Shown in pieces: positions 12,901 to 18,919 of a DNA stretch of 20,885 bases. The number at the start of each line of letters is the position of its first letter. The first letter of the stretch is position 1. Under the pieces are notes generated by a model, which saw nothing but the letters and a program-made list of their open reading frames with translations, ran no database searches and was not told the DNA's origin. The stretch is from VRUE01 sp036403515 (GTDB lineage Bacteria; Actinomycetota; Thermoleophilia; Solirubrobacterales; 70-9): the NCBI GenBank assembly GCA_036403515.1, contig DASWQV010000098.1:1-20885 (forward strand), given 5' to 3'. The position numbers and the translations under genes are program-made.

Positions 12901-12910
12901 GTGGCAAGGG
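12901..12910 (+). repeat. GTGGCAAGGG repeat at the left end of element 2
   Basis: A single copy, at the position matching the first left-end copy of element 1 (5589-5598). The second copy present in element 1 is missing here because of a deletion of about 140 bases starting right after this repeat. Confidence 0.6.
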
Positions 12911-12913
12911 AAA

Positions 12914-13025
12914 TCGGGAACGGCGAGTACCTGGCGTCTCTAGCATTGCTGCGATCACGCTGACGTGCGCCGTGGGCTTCTCTGTGCCCCTTGTGTCTCG
13001 CCGCGTGAGGCAGTGGTGGTGGTAG
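12914..13025 (+). pseudogene. Decayed copy of the small membrane protein gene
   Basis: This matches the last 113 bases of the gene at 5665-5853. The C terminus AAITLTCAVGFSVP-VSRRVRQWWW is conserved with one change (Phe to Leu). The first part of the gene is missing through the 140-base deletion, and one base is lost in the alanine-rich stretch around 12940-12950, which breaks the frame. No start or ribosome binding site remains. Confidence 0.8.
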
Positions 13026-13391
13026 CAGGGAGTTGGCTGTTTGGCACCTGAGACCGCCCAGGAACGTAAGGAAGCGTGCTTCGGGGCTGCGGGCGGACCC
13101 GCCTCCCCAGGCTCTTGGACGCCTATGTATTAATGGGAAGAGGAATTGGTACCCCACGACCTTGTGCAGCAAACGATCCGCCTCGCCACCGCTTGGGCGT
13201 TGTAGGGCCAAAGCAGATTGGTTGCCGCGAAATTCGGCTGGGGTTGAGCAGCGAGGGTGCTCCGCTGCCCAAACGACCGGACCAATGCTTGGCCGAACCA
13301 GAATGCTGAACCGAGGAAGTTCTTGGGACCGATCACGGTGCCCGATCCCGAGTCATATGGCACACGGAGAGAGTACCCTTGCGTACCGAAA
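13026..13391. other. Stretch without a recognisable gene in element 2
   Basis: About 365 bases. Short frames exist on both strands, but none has a credible start, composition or family match. It may be decayed coding sequence of the ancestral element. GGAGAGAG near 13365-13372 is the only purine-rich site ahead of the next gene, and it is too far (about 20 bases) to be a normal ribosome binding site. Confidence 0.4.
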
Positions 13392-13970
13392 ATGAGCGAT
13401 CCGTCATCGCAGAACCTGGAGATGTGGGTGCTGGAGACGATTCGAGGTGGCTTCAAGTCGATCGAGGTACTCGACGCAGAGCGCCCGCCCCACGCGCCGC
13501 CCTATAACGAGGATCGGGCGCTTCTCCAGAACTTCACGACCACAGTCAGTCGTCAGGGCAAGGTGCTCGCGCGCCTCTCCGTGGTCTCGGAGACAAGGGC
13601 TGAACTGCTGGAGCGGATGCCGGGCTTGGCAAACCGCGTGCCGACCTGGCTTGATGCCCATCTCGAAGGCCGTCCGACGACGTGGGAGATATTCATGCAG
13701 GGCATCGCGGAGATGATGGCTGAGCACCGCGAGGCGATCGAGATGGTGATCGAGGAGCAGATGAGCGATCCCAAGGAAATCGAAGAGGTCTTGGCGGATG
13801 CGCCGGTTCCGGCGGGGATCAATGAGGAAACCCGAGACGAGCTCTTCGCCGGGGTTTTCCAAGTGCTGACTGCTCACACAAAGGCGTTGGCCGGCATCGC
13901 CTGTGACCTTGAAATGCAGGTCGGCGGGATTATCAGCCCAGACTTCGAGGTCTACTTCGGCTACCAGTAG
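13392..13970 (+). CDS. Hypothetical acidic protein in element 2
   Basis: This 192-residue protein is acidic and mostly helical by appearance. The central segment (WEIFMQGIAEMMAEHREAIEMVIEEQMSDPKEIEEVLADAPVPAGINEETRDELFAGVFQVLTAHTKALAGIACDLEMQVGG) is amphipathic. There is no membrane segment and no family I recognise. I chose the ATG giving MSDPSSQNLEMWVLETIR; a longer in-frame extension to 13257 is basic and unlike the rest. No clear ribosome binding site or -10 hexamer is at the expected spacing, so the start is uncertain. The gene converges on the ATPase gene, with 250 bases between, and may be cargo acquired independently. Confidence 0.6.
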   Translation: MSDPSSQNLEMWVLETIRGGFKSIEVLDAERPPHAPPYNEDRALLQNFTTTVSRQGKVLARLSVVSETRAELLERMPGLANRVPTWLDAHLEGRPTTWEIFMQGIAEMMAEHREAIEMVIEEQMSDPKEIEEVLADAPVPAGINEETRDELFAGVFQVLTAHTKALAGIACDLEMQVGGIISPDFEVYFGYQ

Positions 13971-14219
13971 CGCGGCCGATGGGACCTCCCAGCGGCGCGA
14001 AGACCGGACACGCACAGCCGCCAACCGTGCCGATGCCGGCACGATGCACCCATCACGAAGCCACCGGCGCCCCCGCAAGACTGCCAATCGTGCGCGCGGG
14101 ATGACCGCCGTTGTAGCAGTCTGCAAGCTGCTGCTTCTGTGGCAACCTCCTTTCGAGTAACTCAAGGGGATCTGACTGCCGGTGCATGACGGCCCTCTCT
14201 CGTCGAGGCCCACCGCGGC

Positions 14220-15410
14220 TCAGCGTCTCTTCGGCGACGCTTTACGGGCGGCCCGGAAAGGCATCGAGCGGCGCATGTATTCGTCGAAGCGCGGTACCGT
14301 GAAGTCGATGTAGCCGTAGTTCTCGGTGCTGTAGATCAGCCCCTTGGTCAGCAGTTGCTGGCGGACCGGGGAGAGGGAGCTGGCAGGCTTGCCAAGCCGT
14401 TTGGCCACGGCGCCGCTGCGATATGGACCCGCTCCGAGGTCGGCCATCGCCCGCATGTAGCGCCGCTCATTGGCGGTTGCGCGCTGGATGCGAACCTCGT
14501 AGATGCTGCGATCGAGGGCCGCCTGCGCCGCCGGCATCGCCTCGCGCACGACCTCGACGGTGATCGGTGAAGCCTCGGCTAGGTTCCAGGCGTGCTTGCC
14601 AATCTGCTGGATGTAGAAGGGATAGCCCTCGGTCCACTCCAGCGCTGCGACTACGGCCTCATCGGCGTACTCGACCTCCAGCTTGCCGGCAGGCCCTACC
14701 AGGGCACCGCGAGCATCGTTCTCGGCGAGACTTGCAATCGTCGGGAAGTCGAACAGCCGCTCGGCATAGGACCGAGCCTCGCCGGAGAGGCGCGGGATCT
14801 GCGGCAAGCCAGCGGCCGCGAGCGTGATCGGTAGCTGTTTCTGGGTCGCACGGTGCAGGGCGCTGATCATCGAGCGGTACTGGACCTCATCGACGAACTG
14901 AACCTCGTCGAGGAAGAAGGCGATACCGCTCTGCTTGCCCCGGGCCGCTTTGCCTAGCTCGAGGAATAGCTCCGTTAGATCGGTGGTGATCGTGCCCTCG
15001 CTGGCGTCGCGCAGTTCGACCTGCAACCCGAAGCCGGCCGGCCCGGTCAGCTTGATCGCCTTCATCGCACCCAGGGCCTCCCGGACTCGCTGGCCGGCCC
15101 TCTCGCTCAGCTTCAGGCGGGCAAGGGCGCTCTCCGCATCGCGCGCGAGATTGTCAAGCAGGCTCGAGTCGGGTGTCAGCTCGTGGTAGTAGGTCAGGAA
15201 GCCCTCGGCCTCCGCCAGATCCTCGAAGGCGTTCAGCAGCACGGTCTTGCCGACACCGCGCAGGCCCTTGACGATCAGGCTCTGGTCGGTGGTTCCCTGC
15301 TTCAGACGGGCGACCAGGATCTCGAATTGTCGCAGCTCCCGCTGCCGGCCCGCCAGCTCCGCGGGGCGCGAGCCCGCGTTGGGGGTGTAGGGGTTGGCGA
15401 CAGGATCCAC
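14220..15410 (-). CDS. AAA/STAND-like ATPase with C-terminal winged helix
   Basis: This 396-residue cytoplasmic ATPase starts with PFAGR-like NPYTPNAGSRPAELAGRQREL, as in ORC/Cdc6-like and archaeal-type ATPase_2 proteins. Walker A is GLRGVGKT near residues 49-56 and Walker B is GIAFFLDEVQ near 163-172. A sensor-like region reads PITLAAAGLPQIPRL near 194-208. A lid helical domain and a winged helix follow (YMRAMADLGAGPYRSGAVAKRLGKPASSLSPVRQQLLTKGLIYS). Such proteins act as ligand- or DNA-responsive switches; the specific role is unknown. It may be stability, defence or replication cargo of element 2. The GTG start is fixed by TATATT ending six bases upstream. The promoter carries a symmetric four-half-site operator, so expression is probably tightly regulated. 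Confidence 0.88.
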   Translation of the reverse strand: MDPVANPYTPNAGSRPAELAGRQRELRQFEILVARLKQGTTDQSLIVKGLRGVGKTVLLNAFEDLAEAEGFLTYYHELTPDSSLLDNLARDAESALARLKLSERAGQRVREALGAMKAIKLTGPAGFGLQVELRDASEGTITTDLTELFLELGKAARGKQSGIAFFLDEVQFVDEVQYRSMISALHRATQKQLPITLAAAGLPQIPRLSGEARSYAERLFDFPTIASLAENDARGALVGPAGKLEVEYADEAVVAALEWTEGYPFYIQQIGKHAWNLAEASPITVEVVREAMPAAQAALDRSIYEVRIQRATANERRYMRAMADLGAGPYRSGAVAKRLGKPASSLSPVRQQLLTKGLIYSTENYGYIDFTVPRFDEYMRRSMPFRAARKASPKRR

Positions 15411-15416
15411 GTGACG

Positions 15417-15422
15417 AATATA
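15417..15422 (-). promoter_or_regulatory. -10 hexamer TATATT of the ATPase promoter
   Basis: TATATT on the minus strand ends six bases before the GTG at 15410, matching the leaderless geometry seen in the window. It overlaps the outermost half-site (15419-15424) of the operator next to it, so a bound protein would block RNA polymerase. Confidence 0.6.
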
Positions 15423-15476
15423 GCAAGTTATTGATGGTTATAGCGATATAGCTATAACTCCGAATAAGTCGCTATA
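15419..15476. promoter_or_regulatory. Symmetric four-half-site operator
   Basis: TATAGC occurs at 15419-15424 and 15439-15444, and its reverse complement GCTATA at 15451-15456 and 15471-15476. All four are exactly symmetric about 15447.5: TATAGC-N14-TATAGC-N6-GCTATA-N14-GCTATA. Start-to-start spacing within each side is 20 bases, about two helical turns. The inner pair extends to a 7-bp arm palindrome (TTATAGC...GCTATAA). The stretch is AT-rich in a GC-rich genome. It lies between the ATPase start and att copy 3. An operator for a dimer-of-dimers is the simplest reading; an origin or recombination accessory site is possible. Confidence 0.7.
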
Positions 15477-15507
15477 CCTCCAACTTACCGGGCGCGAATC
15501 GCATCCG

Positions 15508-15549
15508 TAATCCGCGTGTCGGGGGTTCGAGTCCCTCCTCCGGCATCGC
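15508..15549 (+). repeat. att core copy 3 (right chromosomal junction)
   Basis: Forty-two bases identical to 5490-5531: tRNA 3' end from the third anticodon base onward, plus four bases. The left flank is element 2 and the right flank is the backbone, where a minus-strand gene stops one base inside the repeat. It marks the right boundary of the tandem insertion. Confidence 0.88.
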
Positions 15550-15902
15550 TAGCTCGTGGCTGAGTCGTCTCGCTCGTCGATGATCTCGATCACCTTTCCT
15601 TTGCGGCCCCTGTTCGTGTCCCAGTGGGAGAGAAAGCAAAGGGCGGCGACGAGCAGGCATAGGCCCGCGACGATCCAGGCCAGCTGGGGCTTGGTGACCG
15701 GCGTGTCCGCCGAAACGGTGAAGGCAAAGATCGCTACGGCCACCGCTATCCCGACCATCACCGCGCCGGCGCCGCGCCAGACGGTCGAGGGTTCGGGTAT
15801 TCCCGGATGCGACGCGTGAATCGGCGCTGGGCAATGCCGCGATGTTCCATTGTCGTCCTCGCGCAGCGCCCTGATCTCGCTCTGCCGAGATAGGCGACGC
15901 AA
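15549..15902 (-). CDS. Putative two-helix membrane protein beside the att junction
   Basis: This open frame has up to 117 codons. The first half (RQSEIRALREDDNGTSRHCPAPIHASHP) is undistinguished. The second half has two clear hydrophobic helices, AVMVGIAVAVAIFAFTV and LAWIVAGLCLLVAALCFLSHW, followed by a charged tail (RGRKGKVIEIIDERDDS). The start is not certain: the only early candidate is a TTG at 15902 without a ribosome binding site, and a GTG-ATG pair just before the first helix is an alternative that would give a much shorter protein. A good sigma70-type promoter lies upstream at 16087-16115, reading toward it. Its stop codon touches att copy 3, so it is the native neighbour of the tRNA, convergent with it. 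No family recognised. Confidence 0.5.
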   Translation of the reverse strand: MRRLSRQSEIRALREDDNGTSRHCPAPIHASHPGIPEPSTVWRGAGAVMVGIAVAVAIFAFTVSADTPVTKPQLAWIVAGLCLLVAALCFLSHWDTNRGRKGKVIEIIDERDDSATS

Positions 15903-16234
15903 TCAGACAACAAAATCGACAAGCAACTCTGGTCAGCACATTCCCAGGCAGAGCTGGGTTGGAATGCACTGCTCGCGCCGGCGCTCAGCCATACTCGGTG
16001 CGACGCAACGTCTGCTCCAAGGCCAGGTCTGCGCTTCTGCGCAATATCACCCGCGGCGCCGTTACGGGAGCACCGGGGATGACTTTATTCTAAAAGTTTT
16101 TAGGAAAGGGGTCAAACGAGCTGGGCTCACCCTTCGCGAGCGCGACTCGTCCTCGACCGCCTGTCGGCCCGCTCCTGCCGGCGTCAAAGTGATCGATGCG
16201 AGCTGCGAGGGCTCTGAGAAAGGTCGCTTTCCAG
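15903..16234. other. Intergenic stretch with a promoter but no gene seen
   Basis: About 330 bases between two minus-strand genes. It holds the promoter at 16087-16115 and otherwise nothing I can assign; no obvious terminator hairpin for the surface-protein operon was found. Confidence 0.4.
16087..16115 (-). promoter_or_regulatory. Sigma70-type promoter with internal palindrome
   Basis: On the minus strand, TTGACC (16110-16115) and TAGAAT (16087-16092) are separated by exactly 17 bases, a near-consensus housekeeping promoter and the best -35/-10 pair in the window. The spacer contains most of the palindrome CTAAAA-GT-TTTTAG (16090-16103), a possible repressor site. It reads toward the small membrane protein gene, leaving an untranslated leader of about 175 bases if the TTG start is right. 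Confidence 0.55.
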
Positions 16235-18919
16235 TCAATCGGGGAGCCTGCCGCACCGATCCTTGAGGATCGGCCGCCAGTCCCTCACCCGGCCGTTCTG
16301 GGCGTCGAACTTTGCGGAGGCTCTGTGAGTGGTGCGGCACAGACTGGTGGAGTTCTGCAGCAGCCCGCGCCTGCCGCCCTTCATCTCGAGCACGAACTTG
16401 CTCACTGGAGCGTCTGGCACAGTGGCAAACGTGGTCCGGATGCCGCCGTTTCGCGAGTCTATTCGCCCATCCAGTACGACCTCGATTTCGCCGCCAAGGT
16501 CTGCGACCAGGTCGGGAAGCTTGTGATTCGACGAGCGCAGGTACACCGGCCCGCTCAGCGGTTTGCTCAGAAGCGGGGTCACGGCCGTCGCGTGCCCGTA
16601 GATCGAACCGGGGGGACACTCGTCGGCGGCGAATTGAACCCGCGTGCAAACGGTGCGAATGTGAGCGTTGTCGAGGAACTCCGAGTGCGGCAGGGCGACC
16701 TGCGCCTTGGCGATATTGGCGCCCCCGCGAGGCATGGTCAGGACCGCCCGCAGCCGAGGATGGGCGCCTCGATTCGTTTTCCCCGAAAGGCGCAGGGAAA
16801 CCCTTGGCCTGAACGGGAGGCGGTCGCAGGAGCCGACCTGGAAGCGGTCGGAGGCATTGGCAACCGCACCTTCGCTCGAGGTCATCTTCGCCCTCGCGCT
16901 CATTTGCCTGCAACTGGTCGGGTTGAGCGCAAAGTCGCGTCGATTCGCGTCGACATGGACCGTGCGGTAGGAGATCGGTACCCCTTCGAGTATCTGTGGC
17001 AGTGGATCGGACAGGACGCTGACCTGCGTGGTCTCGGGGTCGACCTGAACCGCCGCCCGCACGGCCACCGTGCCGAGGTCGAACGGGCCGGCTTGCGCCG
17101 GCGTCTTCACGACGATGCTGTATGGCGCGCCTCGATAAGGGCCTGCCAGGTAGACGGCGGTCGGATCCTTGCCGGGTTGCGGAATCCAAAGCGGCGACGG
17201 CCCGGGGCCCGTGGCGACTGCCGTCGTCCCTATCTGCGAATCCCGGGGACAGTTGCCGCTCCTCGCCAGCGCGGCCGGGCAGAGCGCCACACCGGCCAGC
17301 TTGGCGAGAACGCCTTTGGGCATCGTGAGGTCCAACCTGGCCAGGTTTTGTTCGTCGGATTCGCGAACGAAGTCGACCGCGAGCGAGGCGAAGCGGCCCG
17401 CGGTCGGATTGGTGGTTCCGGCCGAGAATCGCGGCGAAAAGCTGCCGGTGTTGCAATTTTCATCGATCGACATCGGCGTTTGGCCTGCCACCGGCGGAAG
17501 GCCGGCCCATGCGGTCAACTCGAACACCGTCTCATAGATCCCGCACCGCGAAGGAGTCGCCAGGACGCCCCGCGCCCCGCCCTTGAAGTGGAGCTTCAGC
17601 TCCCTGAGTGGAACTTGCGGGTTGTCGACAAACGAGGCGGTGAGCCGTCCAGTGACCGGATCCGCCGCGATCTCGCCGGGGATCTTCACATGGGCACCCA
17701 TATCGTCGGTCACGAGCCAGATGTGGAAAAGGTCTCCGGGTTCCGGCGTTCGCTGGTAGATCTCGCCGCTGAGCACTCTCGACAGTGCCGCCACGTCGAA
17801 TTCGGCGCTGCCGATCTTCGAAGCGGGCGGGCAATGAGCTTCTCCCGGCGGTGACTGCCGGTAGCCAACCTGCAGCGCGCTGCAGGCCTCGAGACCGTCG
17901 GCCGCCCCTGTCGCGATGGCAACCCCGTCCGGAAGGGAGACATTTGCATTGCGCAGCTGAGATGTCGCGAGCCCTTTTACCGTTTCGTTCTGCGGCACGT
18001 TCAGAACGGCATCGAGGCCAGAGGGAGAAGCGGCTGCGTGACTCGTTGGGGTCACCGACAGGCTCGCCTGGAATCCGAGCCTTCCGCAGCCGGTGATCGC
18101 CGGGAGTTGGGTCGTGGCCGTCGACGGCGGCTGCCCAGGCAGCTGATAGCTCGCCGCCCTGACGCCCACCGTCAATGCTCCGCCGCAGCTGGTCGGGTTG
18201 GTCATGAAGGGGACCGGCACCAGGCCACTCGGCCGGGGCGGCGATTCCGTAGCGAGCTGGGCCGATTCTGCGAAAGTCAGGCGCTGGGTGTTGTGGCTCG
18301 GATCAGCCGGGACACCCCAGAGGGTGGTTTTGAGCGATACAACCGGCAAGCGTGCAGAGATGCCCTTGACCGTGGCGGAAATCCCATAGTCGCTGTCGGA
18401 GCGAACGTTGATGTCGATGAGCACTGTGACTCCGGAGACCATGGCTCCGAACTGGGCGAGGCTTCCGTCGGTTGAGCCCTGCATGTTGTAGATCGGCGAT
18501 ACGAACGGGCCGTTCAGGCCGTAGAGCCTGGCCACCAGGAGGCCGACCTGCGAATCGATTGGGCAACCACCGCCAAACCTCGATTCGGCCAGTTGCAGCG
18601 ATGTGCAGGTGGCCACGGCGTTGAGGTTTCCGACCAGCCCCGGGGGCGCATCGACAGTGAGCTCATCCGGTCGAGCGTAGGGTCGTCTCAGCCCGGTCGA
18701 GTCCGGTTCGCTGCCTGGATCGGTCTTGAATTCGATCAACGTCGTGAAGTCCGGGTGCGCGCCTGCCTGGGTGGTCGAAAGGGAAGCGTCGAGGGAGGCG
18801 ATGCCGAAGTCGCTGAAGGCGGCGTTTGCCGAGTTGACGCCGCTGCTGGCCAAGAGCAGCACACCTGCCAAGGCCTCGACGGCGAACGTCCATACCCGCA
18901 TCGATCGTTCGCGGCTCAC
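16235..18919 (-). CDS. Large exported protein with repeated Cys modules
   Basis: This 894-residue protein has an N-terminal signal peptide (basic MSRERSMRVW, hydrophobic TFAVEALAGVLLLASSGV, likely cleavage after SANA). The remainder is beta-rich with a repeated module of about 200 residues. Each has a Cys pair in the form C-x(9-16)-CP-x(2)-S-x-(I/V)-x-G: C105/C119, C346/C363, C547/C557 and C758/C768. Secondary repeats are NPTSC (241, 666) and KGG-R-G-L/V-containing strands (447, 847). The Cys pairs probably form disulfides outside the cell. I associate this type with Thermoleophilia surface proteins of unknown function. Translation starts at a GTG overlapping the previous stop as GTGA, so it is made together with the beta-propeller protein encoded upstream. 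Confidence 0.85.
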   Translation of the reverse strand: MSRERSMRVWTFAVEALAGVLLLASSGVNSANAAFSDFGIASLDASLSTTQAGAHPDFTTLIEFKTDPGSEPDSTGLRRPYARPDELTVDAPPGLVGNLNAVATCTSLQLAESRFGGGCPIDSQVGLLVARLYGLNGPFVSPIYNMQGSTDGSLAQFGAMVSGVTVLIDINVRSDSDYGISATVKGISARLPVVSLKTTLWGVPADPSHNTQRLTFAESAQLATESPPRPSGLVPVPFMTNPTSCGGALTVGVRAASYQLPGQPPSTATTQLPAITGCGRLGFQASLSVTPTSHAAASPSGLDAVLNVPQNETVKGLATSQLRNANVSLPDGVAIATGAADGLEACSALQVGYRQSPPGEAHCPPASKIGSAEFDVAALSRVLSGEIYQRTPEPGDLFHIWLVTDDMGAHVKIPGEIAADPVTGRLTASFVDNPQVPLRELKLHFKGGARGVLATPSRCGIYETVFELTAWAGLPPVAGQTPMSIDENCNTGSFSPRFSAGTTNPTAGRFASLAVDFVRESDEQNLARLDLTMPKGVLAKLAGVALCPAALARSGNCPRDSQIGTTAVATGPGPSPLWIPQPGKDPTAVYLAGPYRGAPYSIVVKTPAQAGPFDLGTVAVRAAVQVDPETTQVSVLSDPLPQILEGVPISYRTVHVDANRRDFALNPTSCRQMSARAKMTSSEGAVANASDRFQVGSCDRLPFRPRVSLRLSGKTNRGAHPRLRAVLTMPRGGANIAKAQVALPHSEFLDNAHIRTVCTRVQFAADECPPGSIYGHATAVTPLLSKPLSGPVYLRSSNHKLPDLVADLGGEIEVVLDGRIDSRNGGIRTTFATVPDAPVSKFVLEMKGGRRGLLQNSTSLCRTTHRASAKFDAQNGRVRDWRPILKDRCGRLPD

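Larger units (their letters stand above)
12840..15545. mobile_element. Integrase-less element 2 (about 2.7 kb), CIME-like
   Basis: The segment is bounded by att copies 2 and 3. Its left end is a diverged copy of element 1's left end (compare 5528-5853), including one arm-type repeat. It therefore derives from a related element that used the same tRNA. It now holds a pseudogene of the small membrane protein, one hypothetical gene and a convergent AAA ATPase gene, but no recombinase. Such att-flanked remnants beside an intact element are known as cis-mobilizable elements. Confidence 0.75.

Noticed and set aside
13130..13456. A 108-codon minus-strand frame in element 2
   Set aside because: It overlaps the start of the plus-strand gene at 13392, has no start signals, and I recognise no family; it is more likely chance or decayed sequence.
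14220..15410. The ATPase as an IstB-type transposition helper, which would pair with the IS21-like repeats
   Set aside because: It lacks IstB-type sequence, has an ORC/STAND-like N terminus and C-terminal winged helix, and no transposase gene is nearby.
16196..17854. A 552-codon plus-strand frame
   Set aside because: It is antisense to the Cys-repeat surface protein, which has a signal peptide, ordered repeats and a coupled start.
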